The translations under genes were made by a program, and so were the position numbers. A model generated the notes under the pieces. The model was not told the DNA's origin, did not search any database, and worked only from the letters and a program-made list of their open reading frames with translations. Positions 34,900-47,554 of a DNA stretch of 64,000 nt are shown piece after piece; the first letter of the stretch is position 1; each line of letters starts with the position of its first letter. This DNA comes from Plumapathes pennacea. Taxonomy: Eukaryota; Cnidaria; Anthozoa; Antipatharia; Myriopathidae. The stretch spans positions 2,232,001-2,296,000 of the forward strand of contig OZ038463.1 in assembly GCA_964036295.1 (NCBI GenBank), written 5' to 3'.

Positions 34900-37267
34900 G
34901 CGGAGACGTCGGACATGAGCTCCCTCTTGCATCGGCACCTCGAAGTTTCATTAAGTTATGCTTGTAAGATATTACTGTACGCAGAATTAAAAGTGTTCAA
35001 ATGAATATGCATTGTGTGCGACAGAAACAGACGGAAAGAAGGAAAGAAAGGGGGGGGAGACAGTGTCAGACAAACAGCCAGAAAAAAGAACAGACACAGA
35101 AGGACTCACAGGAAGACTGACAGATAGCCAGATCGAGAAAGAAACAGACTGAGATACAAAAGAAAGATAATGTAGGATGGTTATGTGGAGAGCATTTCAC
35201 AAGTGTAACAGTTTGACAAATAGTCACTGGAAAACCGTTTTCCACAAGTAGCCCGAGGTCATGTTACGTTCACAATTGGACATTTTCGTTTCCAAGCTAC
35301 TCTTAAAATGTTTCTCTTGGCTGGCATGTAGTCATTGCACACGAGGGGTCATTGAACAGAATCGAACCAGATCTTAGCCAGCTTTCATTCGGATATATCC
35401 TCCTGTGTGGGGTCTGTTTCCGAGAAGTTTGTCTAACTGCCAAGGTTCAAGGGTTGAAAGTAGAGGGTAGGACGAACTTGATGTTGTCCTGACTTTTGCG
35501 TTGATACGTATTTTGAATGTGTGCAGACACGCAGTGGTTGCAAGAGAGTTTAAGGGTAAGAGAGCTAATCTCCCAAATATTCCCACGGTAAACCCTCTCA
35601 AGTTATTTTTGAAAGGTACCCATTCTCCCGCGGATAATATTACCTGGCGCGTTGCCTGGATGTTTGGGGGAGAATGAAAAGTCGAAAAACGTGGCTGGAG
35701 ACGTCGCTGATGAATGCCAAACCGAGGAAAGAATGAATGGGTAAATTTTGACATTGAACGGTCGGTGTCAAGAAAACGAAAAACAACGGAATCGTTTGAA
35801 GTTTCAAACTCAGACTCAAAGCGGAGGAAGAAGAGTCCAATTTTTGTTCTATCTTTCACATTAAAGGTGGCGGTTTATCTTAGAACAGTCCCCAGAAATT
35901 CAAGAAAATTACCATCTGGTCTTAAATAATGCGTTGTTTTACGAAAGCACCCGTGTGCGCACCAGATATCGAACCATTCACTGTTCCTGTTTCACCCGCG
36001 TTGCATGCTTGAAGCGGAAGGATCATGAAAGTGATAAGAGAATTTGAAGATCGAATGTCACGATATGTCGTTCAACAAATTAAAAATTGCTCAAGACATG
36101 AAACTCTGGATCGAGAATAAAGGAACTGAGTTAACACGGGAACTGAAGTGGTTTGTTCGATTTTGTACGTGATTGTAGGGTATTTGCGATGGGCGTTAAA
36201 TACCTTGGTGAGCTAATTTAATTCCACTTCACTTCCCAGAAGAGTAGATTTATACTCGTCCAGGCATAGCGCAGCGGTAGACCATATTTATGCCAAATAC
36301 CGTACGAAGCACGCTATACCCTATACTCTTTGACCCTGTGTGGGCACTCTCCTCCTTTCAGCACGCAGTCAGCTGAAAATACAGTATACTTTGGAGAAAT
36401 GGCAGGTGATAATGATCTCTTGCTCAAGTCCTGGTCAGAACTATATGTATTCTTCAACCACTATTCACACAATAATTTATGCTTAAGGCAAGGTTGCGAT
36501 AATTAACTTATAAAATAAAGACGTACAGTGTCTCTTCAAGATAAGCAAAGGTCTGCACACACGAGAACAGACACGTTGCACGGATCGACATGTCCTCGCC
36601 ATTTCCCGGCACACATGACGTGTGCAGACCAACCCTTTCACTCCCCAGATTGGTCAGTTTAAATTTCCTCCTTCAGTTTCTCAGTATGGAGAACTTGGCT
36701 TTTGGTATACCTTGCTCAGATGAAAAGGGAATAAGCTATATTATTACACGACTTCACATTTTCGAGTGCAAATACGGGCCAAAACGAGTGCAAAGATGGG
36801 AGCGTATTGCACTCGTCAGGAACCAGATCAACTGGTTTATTACCTTACGTGATCAGTTTTCGCAAGCAAAGTTTACGAACGCGTCATTTTTTTGTTCCAT
36901 TTTGCGCGCGGCGAGAATGTTTGCCCTGCTTCGTTTGTCGTGTAATAAACAATTTATTACACGAAAAGTCGTGCAATACGGCTGTATTTTTACTCGTCAG
37001 TTTTATTTTTTCTCGCCTGAAGCAGGCTCGAAAAAATAAAACCGAGTCGTAAAAATACTTCGCCGTATTGCACTTCTTCCTGTGTAATAACCTCTTTGTC
37101 AATTCTCAGTATATAACTCCAACATTTTCTTCTTGGAAGGTTGAGAGAATCTGTATTTTGAATTTGGCAGTGAAAGGGTTAAAAACCAAGATAGTGATTG
37201 AAAAACCTGTTTTTTTAGTTGGGTTGTGTTCTTCTCGGGATCAAGGAGAAAGTTCACGTTTCGTTTC
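34900..37267. other. intergenic between convergent TLC-like gene and TMEM208
   Basis: The first about 100 bp is the TLC-like 3' UTR. A 161-codon minus ORF at 35374-35859 has no family motif. A family A MITE with a nested element fills 36633-37178. The end adjoins the TMEM208 stop codon and should hold its 3' UTR. No other gene seen. Confidence 0.5.
36633..37178. mobile_element. MITE family A copy 4 with nested family D element (36740-37092)
   Basis: Outer ends ccctttcactccccag and gcagtgaaaggg belong to family A. Inside, 36740-37092 is a different element bounded by ttattacacgac and gtgtaataa, with internal inverted pieces (aatacggctgtatttttac and taaaaatacttcgccgtatt). A reverse-oriented sister of the inner element is at 53711-54070. 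The parallel ORFs in both copies reflect shared ancestry, not a gene. Confidence 0.75.
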
Positions 37268-40200
37268 CTACTGCATCATGCCCGCTCTTTTCATCTTTCT
37301 ATCCAATTTCCTTTGTTTCTTTGGGTCAACTACAGCACCTTCATCTGGAGCAGCAAAAATCCATGGGGCCAGAACATACGTCCACAACATGTAGAAGGCT
37401 CTGAGCGGGGCCTGAGATCATTAAAAATGCGACACGTCGGGTTAAACCCAGCCTAGAACATAAACAGGCCACTGGCCACCAGCTTTTATAGTGTCCCTAA
37501 CTCAAATACTTGTATCCTAAAAATGAAGTACACATCAAGTAAATACATTTATTAGTACAATATTTCTTGGTTTGAATGTCCCGTCTGTGAATTATAAATG
37601 TTTTAATATATGCTAATCACGTGACGTCAATACAGGAATTGGGTGTTATCTATTACTTCTGGACCCAGTTGTTCAAAGAGTGGATAGCGCTATACACCGG
37701 ATAAATCCCTATCCGGCGGATAAAATACGCTAATAATATTAAATCTTACCCACGAGATAGCGACTTATCTCGGCGGTAAATAACGCTATTCGCTCTTTGA
37801 ACAACCGGGTCCTGGTGATAGTGAAACTGTTATCTGAATCAGAAACCTACTCAGTAAGATATTGTAAACATTACGTCTTCAAAGCGGACACGGACACCCT
37901 TAGTGAAAAAAACATGATGCGGGCTGGGTGGCAAGACGTTGCCCTCTAGCCATACAATCTTAGTAATTACCGAAATTTTGAAAGTTATGCATTGAATACT
38001 TTTTGAAAAATGAATTTATCAAAACTGCAAAAATTACAAAGTCTGGTGTTTCTCTTTATCACGCCCTTCCAGGAAACAAAACAAAAATACACGGCAAAAG
38101 GATTACAATGTGGCTGAATATGAGGAAACAGGTCTAACATAAACAGGTCTAAGCCAAAGGCGCTGTTTCGCTGTACAATTTTTTCGGCAGCTTGTCTGGC
38201 AACGGTTGAAAATTATCACTGCAGTTGTGGAGGTGAGATGTTACACTGTGCAGCGCGATCTCGGAAGCATGCAACGGCTTATGGCAAGGAAAGTCGGGGA
38301 GAACTCGTGATTGGCACCCGCAAAATTCCAGACGTCAACATTACAAAAAAGTACACAGTCATGCGCTCTTTATCGCGCCTGGGCAAACACTGATAGAGGG
38401 GTGTTACACTCTGTGCAACAGCGTTTCAAGCTGCTGCGGTCGTTACGAAAAGTAGGACTTCGTGCAACGTTGCGCGTAAAAAAAAGAATGTTAGACAAGC
38501 CCCATTACACTGTAAGAACGGGGCCTTAACCCTGTCACTCCCAACGGTGATCAACTTCGATTTTCTCCTTCAGTTTCTCACCAGAAACATATGATACAGT
38601 AGGGAGAACTTGGCTTTTGATAGTTTGCTAAGATGAAAGGTGATTAAACTATCAATTCTCACTACATCACTCATACATTTTCTTCTTAAAAGGTTTGGAG
38701 AATCCGCATTTTGACCTTGGAAGTGAAAGGGTTAACAATGAGAAGAAGTAGTGCGTGAGGAGCTACTACAGGTAACAATATGCTGGGATGGAACGTGTAG
38801 TTAGACTCAGACGACTGTATTATAAAACTAAAAATGTTCAAATGTACTGACACCGCCGTACCCACGTCTTAACCCTTTCATTCCCAAGAGTGATCAACTT
38901 CAATTTTCTCCTTCAGTTTCTCAGCAGAAATTTATCATACGGTAAGGAGAACGTGCTTTTTGATACCTTGCTCGAATGAAAGTTGATTGGACTATTAACT
39001 CTGCATTTTAAGCTAAGAGTGAAGGTACAATAAAAAATGTAAAAGAGAACACATCTGGTGTAGGAATGAACAGTTTACAAGAGTTCATGAGGTGCTTTTA
39101 TCCTGACACTTACCAGAAGCCAGAGAAGCCAAAGGTAGTCAGAAAGTATTGCCAGTCCTTGGACAATAGCTGTTAAGAGAACTAGATCTTTGATATGTCT
39201 GTGGATCACAAATGCACAACATTGCAACAAAGTACAAGTCATGTAAATCCGCCTTGAAAAATGCAAATTACACTCAATTATGTTTGCCTTACTGGTCCTG
39301 TCTCTTTTCACCTGTTCATTCTGTATGTCTATGTTTATTGCCTCGTTATTTTGTACAGCTACAACATAGAGCAAAACTTTAAAAGGCAGAGAAAAAGTGA
39401 GGGGATGAAAGGGATGGGATAAGGAAAAGTCACAATAACTAGTTCATGGCTTTGCATCCACGAGTTAAAAAGATGGGACAGGGGAAAGGAAAGGAGGGGA
39501 TGAAAGGAATAAAATAAAGAAGAGGAAGGGAGGGGATGAAAGGGATGAGACAAGGGGAAGAATGGAAGGGGATGAAAGGGATGGAATGCAGAAAAGGAAG
39601 GCAGAAGGTGAAAGGAATGGAATAAGGAAAAGGAAGGGAGGGGATGAAAGGGATGAGACAAGGGGAAGAATGGAAGGGGATGAAAGGGATGGAATGCAGA
39701 AAAGAAAGGCAGAAGGTGAAAGGAATGGAATAAGGAAAAGGAAGGGAGGGGATGAAAGTAGACTGTGCTCAATCTATCAAGTTTTGTGGGAGTTGTTATG
39801 GCTGGCATTTAACAGCCAGAAAGGAATGGTACTCGGCAGTTCCTGATTCAGCATTAAGGTCCATCCCACCATCAATCAAGGCACCCGAGTCGGAATAAGT
39901 TACTTTTGCCATGGCAACCATAAACTTGTAACATCCCAGATAAATTGCAGTGGCAAAAGCTAAAAGGACCTTGGGTAATGAAAATAAAACTATTCAGTAT
40001 CATGGCAGGAAAATACTGACTGTATTGAGATCTGGTGTGTGTGTTCAAGAAACAAAATGAATTAATTTTGAAAATACAGTATGCATTTTTTAAATTTTCT
40101 TTTCCTAAAGCTTGAGTAGTATGTACTGTAAATTTCATAGTAAAAGAAAACTTCCTTCCAAGCAAAATAATACCATCATCATTAAACATACCCAAGATAT

Positions 40201-42791
40201 CCAGCTTGAGTTGTAGTTAAACAAAGAAAATCTGAAGACTATGTAGGTCACCTGAATACAGAAAGAACATAAATTACTTATCTCCAGAATACAGTTCAAC
40301 AGAACTGAAGCCCAGTTAGTAGTATTAGCATCAGTACATAAAGAGAATATTTCTTATCAAGTCTGACATCCAACTTGAATTTGAATAATATTGTAAACAA
40401 AATAACAAAACAACAATCTAAAAATAACAGGGACCTTAAGCAGAACTAGGACAGCGACAGCAACACAAGAAACCTGGAAATATTGTTTCCATACTCCTAT
40501 GCTTTGTAACTTTGGCTATTCTCTAGGTTGCATATTAGTTCCGTTTTTGCCGACGGTCCATTGCCTTTAGGCATCTCTTACTGAGACTAACAATGGAGCA
40601 ATTTCTCAAAATGTCGTCCACATACTGAAAACAATCTAAAAAGCAAGCATTTGAAGTCGCATGGGAGAGCACGACAACCCCGAGATAATGTCAATTTCAC
40701 ATATTCATGTGTGCCTTTTGTCTTCTGCAATGAGTTTTATTGTTTCACAGACGTTGCCGTCGTCCTCTCATTTAAGCAAACAAGAAATAATGTAACATTT
40801 CGGGCCCATGTCTCTGTCTGGTCCTTTGCCTGGACTGCAAGTTCTGGCATATGTATAATTTATATCTTATTTTATATTTCTCAGCATTTAACACTTTCCA
40901 GATGAAAACCTGAATAATCACAGAAAGTTTAGTAGAATTTGCACCAGAAAGCTGTTGAGAGTTGATATAGTTATTAAAATGGTGTGGTTATGTTTAGAAC
41001 TTCATCACAGCTAAAAATTGTCAAAAGCTCAAAATTTATGCAACCAAACTTTGTGAGCTCAAACTGAATCAAACTGGTCAAAGCTAGGATGTGCATTAGA
41101 CATTTTGTCAATCATTACAAGTTAGGGTTAATGTTATAAAACTGTGGAACAGAGTCATGGGATGCCTTACCTCTACACTTATCATTATTTTGGAATAGAA
41201 ATCAATTGTTGACAAGTTTTCATCTCTGATTTGCTTCTGGCCTTTCGTAGCCTGTTTTCCCTTGGTTGGAGGCTGAGAAGACAAAATAAATTATGTAACA
41301 TATATTGTACACACTAGCAAACTGTCGTGTTCGCTGATAAATAAATCCTAAAATTATGTAGGAAATTAAATTCTGCATTAATTATTGAATAAAAATTATG
41401 ATCAATTAGTGTATGCACTCAAACTCATGTGGTTTTGAGTAGTCACGCCAGTGCTCGACATTAAGGTTTTAGGTTGGTTGCCCTTCAGACTGTAGATTGA
41501 CTTCAAGCAATAGAAAGTTTCATAATTTCTAGTTGCCCGGCCCAGAATTTACCTGCCCGACCAAAAGTTTTGGTTGCCCCGGGCAAGCGGGCAACCGTTA
41601 ATGTCGAGCGCTGCATGCATATATGATGTGTCAACTACCACACTCCTGTTTACACATGCATGGCATAATTATCATAAACTGTTTTCTTGTAGTGTTATAA
41701 TAAAAAACAATTCTGCTTTCTTTTTCTGTCATAAAAAAATGGTGGATACACTTTAGCTGGCCATCAAAGTGGATTGATAAGACAGTCTGTTGAGTGAAAT
41801 GTTTACAAAAAATGTAATTGCAGCATTTACATCCTCTAGTATCTTTTAAAAAGATGAATGAATGAATGTTTTATTGGTTGATTGTCAGTTCAGTTTTCCC
41901 CTAGATGGGGACTAAGGAAACCTTTTCAGTTTTTTTTTTTTTTTTTTTTCACTAAATATGTTTCCGGTAATTGAGCTTCTTGGCACTCACAACCACAAAA
42001 AGGCTTCATGCAGTATGGGTTCAAGTTTTGATCTGTGAACTCGTATCTTCTGTGTCTCTGTTCCTGCATCCATAAGCATTGTACATCTTCCCCATTCTCA
42101 TATTTTCTCGATTTTCCCAGAAAATAATACAACTTTTTAACCATCAGTATTTAGGTGAAAACTCACAGAAGACACTACAATTTCATAGCCAGCCAATTCT
42201 AGCTGACGTAAATAAGGGACATCAAACATGCGATAAAATTGGACTGTAAACAGTTTACTAAAGTTCCAGTACTAGATGGCATTATGTCTCTCTTGGTCAG
42301 GCCTCAAACCTTTAGTACGTTACCAAATTTAACAATTAGTCAAGAAATTAAAGTTCGAGTTCACTAACTTCCATACATCTTGATACACATGGTAGAAAAA
42401 TACAACCGATCAAGGAACCAGAATAGGAATACATATGTATCTTTCAGATAAGACCGTACTTGTTCAAACTTATGTTTCTCTACACTACATACACATCGTA
42501 ACTAGATAGAAACGTTTTACACATTGATCAGCAGTCCTTAAAGTGAAATATATTGGCTCCAATATATTAAATTCGTGGCGGTCATATGGTATATACAGCC
42601 TTTGAAAGACTCCCCTAGTAGAAGTGGAAGCAGAAGTAGAAGACAAAGTATCATTTTCAGTCGGTAGTTTTGATCATTTGAAAGCACTTCTGCACTTACT
42701 GCTTCTATTTTAATTTCCTTTCATCTTACGGTGTGATCGCATAACACACCCAAAAGGTCATTTTGAAACAACTAAAGAAACTTACCGCCAT
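37268..42791 (-). CDS. TMEM208: transmembrane protein 208 (SND/ER insertion pathway)
   Basis: Six exons, 42786-42791, 41171-41272, 40192-40251, 39833-39969, 39114-39198 and 37268-37411, give 177 residues (human 173). Phases and splice signals agree throughout. The N-terminus MAPPTKGKQATKGQKQI, the segment DSGALIDGGMDLNAESGTAE and HIKDLVLLTAIVQGL match human TMEM208 strongly, and the basic tail KKQRKLDRKMKRAG is typical. TMEM208 is an ER membrane protein related to yeast Snd2 that helps insert tail-anchored and other proteins. Exon 1 encodes only Met-Ala before the donor. The start codon lies in AAAGATGGCGG, a YY1-like context. A transposon sits about 150 bp upstream, and introns 1, 4 and 5 carry repeats. 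Confidence 0.95.
37664..37809. mobile_element. TIR MITE in TMEM208 intron 5
   Basis: Ends cccagttgttcaaagag and ctctttgaacaaccggg are imperfect inverts. Inside are ggatagcgctat and aacgctattc, paired motifs around ctatccggcggata. About 146 bp and non-coding. Confidence 0.75.
38530..39025. mobile_element. MITE family A copies 5 (38530-38731) and 6 (38873-39025)
   Basis: Copy 5 runs from ccctgtcactcccaac to ggaagtgaaaggg with TTAA immediately outside both ends (38526-38529 and 38732-38735). Copy 6 starts ccctttcattcccaag in the same orientation and is internally deleted near its right end. Both lie in TMEM208 intron 5. Confidence 0.8.
39400..39770. repeat. purine-rich minisatellite in TMEM208 intron 4
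   Basis: Units built from ggaagggaggggatgaaagg, with a higher-order repeat of about 119 bp seen twice (39500-39620, 39620-39740). The plus strand is almost pure purine over 370 bp. The long minus ORF rich in His, Pro, Phe and Ser is a translation artefact. Confidence 0.85.
41449..41613. mobile_element. TIR MITE in TMEM208 intron 1
   Basis: Ends cagtgctcgacattaa and ttaatgtcgagcgctg are near-perfect inverts enclosing about 130 bp with an inner ttgcccgg/ccgggcaa palindrome. Non-coding. Confidence 0.75.
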
Positions 42792-43199
42792 CTTTGATTC
42801 TTCTTTGTAACCAGGCTTTCCCGAGTGTCGTACCCAGACAATCTCGTACCCAGACCCTCCGATGTCTTACCCGTTGATTTTGCAACCTCGTTCCCAGGGC
42901 CATCCGCGGCAGAAGCTTCCGACAAGAAGAGACTATCACGCACACAGGCTCCCCAATCTTACTGTATGAGTTGAAAAAAAAAAAAGATTTCAAATTAAAG
43001 AAATACTTCACCTATGTTGTTCCTTGCGTGCTTTTATTCCTTGTGTATCATCTCTGAGCAGTTTCAAGCCGTTTTGAGCGATTTTCATCTGGTGCTGATT
43101 CAGTCTGTATATATAATGACAAGGCAGTACACAAGCCCCACTGTATGGGTCGGGGATATGATTATAGGATATGATTATTCATTTTAAATGTGCAGGTGC

Positions 43200-44990
43200 T
43201 TACTTTGGATGCCATCTGTAGCCATGCTTGTTCTTGGTTTCCAAGATCTTCCTCTGCTGGTCCCACAGGAACTTCATATCATTAGGGACACTTTCAGGCC
43301 CCGTCCACACTAATCCGGATAAATTTGAAAACGGAGTTTTCATACGAAAAACGCATCGAAAGCTTTCCGTCCACACTATCGTTTTCGGATCGTTTTCGCT
43401 GTCCACACTAATACGCTGGACTGACCAAAAACGCTAAATGCCCGAATTGAGCATGCACACAGAGATCACTGACATCATAACGTCATGCGTTTTCGAAAAG
43501 CTCCGTTTTCGCCGTCCACACTACAACATGAAACCGGAGTTTTCGAAAATATCCATTCTGGAGAGCGTTTTCGAAAATATCCGTTTTCGGTCACCGAAAA
43601 CGCGTCTTAGTGTGGGCGGGAGGCCAAAACGGATAAATAAATATCCGTTTTCAAATTTATCCGGATTAGTGTGGACGGGGCCTCAGCCTTGACTCCCTTG
43701 AAAACATCACACAAATCCATGTTATCGTCTTTGTCCATCTCCAGGGCCTGTGAACAAAATTTTTCTCTCCAGTAGTCTTCCCTGCTCTCTGCGTTTCTCT
43801 TTGCTCTTCTCTCCTCTTGAAGCTGCTTTCCAACCTCCTCCTTTGACAGATATCTCTTGTTACAGTGAGGATGTATTGATGTGCTTGTATTTTTCCTCTT
43901 CATCCGAGCCTCGTTGATGAGCCTCAGGTGTGCACATCTGGGACAGGGACGATCTTTCCAGTTGACGATGATATCGCAGTCAGAAGCAAAGGCTCTGCGC
44001 TCTTCTCTGTCTACTTCCCCATTCAGAAGCTTGTAAGTCCCAGAGAAGTGGGGGATCATAGCAATCACTTCTTCAACAGGAGTTCCACGGCAAGTGTTCG
44101 AATTTCCCAGAAAATCGAGGATCATTTCTAGCTGCAGTTGTCCTCTGCCAGTCAGCTGTTGGAGGTCCTGCTCGATATTGACCTGAGATCCATGTGATTT
44201 TAAAACAACATTCCAGCCTCCAGATGCAGGTGCTCGCGTCAGTGTTAGTTCTAATATGGCTCTACTACCAGCAAACTCCCACTCCCAATCGGACAATACA
44301 TACTTGATTGGGGTCGTTTTGTGTGATATACCAACCGTGTGGCAACTCGGTGGTTTTCATTGCCTCAGTTGTACTGTCTGGTAGGTATGGCGTTACTCTT
44401 GATTTTCTTCCAAGATTTAGATAGCCAAGTTGTCTCTTCATCTTTGGACCAGCCCTCTTTACTTTTCGAACCTTTCCTTCGAAATGAGCCTTCACGATTT
44501 TCCCAATAGTATGGATACTTAATAGAAGTTCCATGTTCTCTCTCTCCACTTCAGAATGACTAACAATGTCACTGAGAAACGTAATCGACGATTCTGCATA
44601 TTCGTAGTTTGCCAGAAACCTGAGTATAGAATATTAAAAATTTTTAAAATAAGAAAAATATTAAAATCAACGACTGGGACTTCCGACGATAAATTCGCTT
44701 ACCACGCCTTCCACTGATGAGAGGGGTTTGTTTTTGGCTTCACAATTACATTTTTGCTACTGTCATCTTGTGTCCTTTTCAGTTTTGAAAACATCTCAGC
44801 AGGTTGCTGGACACATTCAAACTTTCCCGGGAAACTTGCAAACAAAACACGTACGAACCGGCATTGCGTGGTGTGCTACAAAAGCTCTGAAGTTCGATAA
44901 ATACAGCAATGGTAACAAAAATCAAGCAGAAGAACTATCAAACACTTTCGCAAAGCAGAAAAAAAAAGTCTAATTGGACTGATTACGAAT
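43200..44990 (-). pseudogene. P-element/THAP9-like transposase remnant
   Basis: Pieces in order: KFECVQQPAEMFSKL near 44800; WFLANYEYAESSITFLSD to GWYITQNDPNQ (44265-44640); then, after a +1 shift near 44290, YVLSDWEWEFAGSRAILEL, CPRCAHLRLINEARMKRK, HPHCNKRYLSKEEV and DLCDVFKGVK. An inserted MITE (43297-43682) follows. After it comes KFLWDQQRKILETKNKHG and YRWHPK, ending at a donor. The WHPK block is typical just before the catalytic core of P-like transposases in cnidarians and fish, and that core is absent. The frameshift, the insertion and the missing half make this a pseudogene. Confidence 0.6.
43297..43682. mobile_element. MITE family E inserted in the transposase remnant
   Basis: Perfect long inverted ends, ggccccgtccacactaatcc and ggattagtgtggacggggcc, extending about 40 bp each. 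The interior is rich in cgttttcg repeats. It interrupts the coding frame between DVFKGVK and the LWDQQRK block. The trinucleotide tca abuts both ends as a possible target duplication. Confidence 0.85.
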
Positions 44991-45588
44991 AAATTGCGAC
45001 ATTTGCATCACGCGATCAAAGCTGTCAAATGTAACCCTCGGGTAGTATAGGTGGGACGGCGATATTCAGATGTGTCTACCCTGGTGGGGGAAATTTTGCG
45101 CGTCGCCATGACATCCAACGTCCAATCGGATTAGAGCTATTGTAATCAGCCCTGCTCTCTGAGCTCGAGATGTCCTCGTTGCTACATGAACGGATCAACA
45201 GATAGTGAAACGTTGGTCTTTGGCGGCAGAAATGCATGCTTTTTGGAGGCAAGAGAGTGAGCTTTTGATGTGCGAGTGAAGAGGATATGCATTCCAACCT
45301 TCGGCGATTGCTATCGATGAGAATAGAGGTGACTTAAGCAGAATTAGGGTGATTTTTTTGACTTCGAAAGTTCAACGGTCGTTTCGCTTGTGTACTGCCT
45401 TGTCATTATATATACAGACTGAATCAGCACCAGATGAAAATTGCTCAAAACGGCTTGAAACTGCTCAGAGATGATACACAAGGAATAAAAGCACACAAGG
45501 AACAACATAGGTGAAGTATTTCTTTAATTTGAAAACTTTTTTTTTTTTTCAACTCATACAGTAAGATTGGGGAGCCTGTGTCACGCAG

Positions 45589-46417
45589 GGATAGACTTTA
45601 TAGGTACAGTTTAGTTCGGCTCACGTCAAACTGTACTTTGCGAGCCGAAATCATTGATGGGCGAATTTTTTAGGGAGTGGCTCAGCGCAGGGCAATTCCG
45701 GCTCGGTGTCTCTCGGTCCGTTTTAGAAGAACGTGCCTCTTTTAACCTAAAAGTGACATTTATTCAATTTGACGTTGATGTATTATGTTTCATTTTTTCG
45801 TGTTGGGTAACAAAAAAATAGTCAGCCTTCAAAATAAAACACTTGTCGGATCACTTGAGAGGAACTACGAGCCATCAGCACTAAGTGTTTACTCTTGACT
45901 CTGCAAAAACAACACTTTTTTCTCAGAACTTTTTCAAATTACACTTTTGATATGACCCACAAAATTTTGGGGAAAAAATACAAAATTCTGTACCATGCCC
46001 AATCTGTGGCAATATTATAGAGTTGAGTATAGCATACCCTTATCCAACCACTTTTCAAACAGTCTGACCTTGATTACACAACGGCACGAGGCTTAAACAA
46101 AACGTATGCATTAAAATACATCTGAACTCATCCTACGGGCCTGAGAATCAAACACTCTGGCGGCGTTGGCATGGTTTGATGTTTTCTCGTTCAGTCGATT
46201 GTTGCTCCCGCAAGGGCGTTGCAGGTATAGATTGCCAAGGCAAAGCGAATACAGCAGAGAGAATACTAGCACGGTGCTCAGGTAGATTGCTTCAAGACTG
46301 TTCTAGCGAACTGCCTCCATAGTCAACGAGCAAGAACGACTTGATCAGTAAACTGCGGGTTAAACAGCTCTTTGCACAGTTATTATAGAGGAGGCAGATA
46401 TTCACACCCATAACCAT
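45589..46417. other. intergenic, nothing recognised
   Basis: Lies between the P-like element and duplication block A. No ORF with a family motif, no clear repeat and no RNA gene seen. Confidence 0.4.
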
Positions 46418-47554
46418 ATTAGGGACGGCTTTGCAATCTATATTTCTTAGAACTTAGAAATGGAGATAAGAACAACAAAATATTGTATTTCCTATTGTTT
46501 GCCTGAAGTTTCAAAAGTGCATCTTAAAGAAAAAGCTACCATAGGGTTATTCCTCTTTCGCCAACAGCACAACATTTTTCTTTCTTCTCTCTTCCAGTAT
46601 GAAAAAAGTAGACATTCATTCCAGGTTTTCTTTTACATTTATTGGCACTTCAGAACTTTGTTTTACAGCCTGTATTCAGGTTTGCGACACTTCAATCTCT
46701 AGAGCTGCATTATCTGACTTGTTCATGTATCCCCTGATGCTGATGGGTCCATTGTTCAAGGGAACATTGTGCCAGTTGTTATCCGCTATGAGCGAGTTAT
46801 CGAACAATCTACCATACATAACCTAACGGAAACATGAGTCCTTGTTGCAATTTGACATTCCACATGTTCTTACGAAAATGTTGCGCTATGTTAGGAACTT
46901 TGAACATGATGGCCAGTGTCATGTCGAAGCTTCATGGTGATGTAGTATGCCATCACTCCACTGTCACCATATGCTGAAGACATACGCACGATACTTCAAA
47001 GTTTCACCTGATTGAGTCACAAGAACTGCGTTATCTTTAAAGCACTTAGATCATGGTGGTAAGCCGCACTACACCTTTCAACGCAATTTAAGAAATATGA
47101 AGAAAATAGTTTCGGCGGCTAGTGAAAGTTGCTTTCGCTACTAAAGTATATTACAACTCGACACCAAGAAAACGAGAACGAAAAAGTGTAGAATGTCAAA
47201 AATTTGTCTGTATGTTTCTGTTTCCTGTGGAGCCTAAATGTCACAAAGGAAAACGCAAAAAGTAGGGTGGGGTTGGGGTTTGGAAGCCAGCTTTTTATGG
47301 CGGGTACCAAGTTGTGTCTATATTTAAACTCTAAGTTGACAAAGGAGGTTAAAACGGAAAGAAGGAAGAGTGTTGGGTATCAGTGTTTTCATGGGTAATA
47401 TCTTTTACAACAGAACTTCTACAAAGAGCGGGAAACGATGAAAAAGATTCAACATCTGTCTTGTCTTTATCTTAGTATCCTTTTAAGCCATGTTAAGGCG
47501 CGCACATTTTTTCAGTATTATTACAATATGTGGCTCTGCTATGAATTGGCGCCT

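Larger units (their letters stand above)
42936..45588. mobile_element. defective P-element/THAP9-like transposon with ~195-bp inverted repeats
   Basis: Segment 42941-43137 (acacaggctccccaatctta to aaggcagtacacaagc) recurs inverted at 45386-45583 with few differences. Between them, on the minus strand, lies a transposase remnant. The long inverted repeats and the THAP9/P-type protein together support a DNA transposon of about 2.65 kb. The catalytic half of the protein is missing: coding text stops about 60 bp short of the left repeat, so the element is internally deleted. A family E MITE has since inserted into it. Confidence 0.65.

Noticed and set aside
35374-35859. 161-codon minus ORF
   Set aside because: No recognisable motif, no splice partners, and overlapping ORFs of similar length on the other strand.
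36258-36300. tRNA-like string (ggcatagcgcagcggtagacc)
   Set aside because: A D-arm-like motif without a matching anticodon or T arm.
36804-37102. paired ORFs shared between 36.8 kb and 53.8 kb
   Set aside because: The similarity comes from the non-coding family D element, not from a conserved protein.
39359-39846. ORFs rich in His-Pro-Phe or Glu-Gly-Asp in both strands
   Set aside because: Products of the purine-rich minisatellite in a TMEM208 intron.
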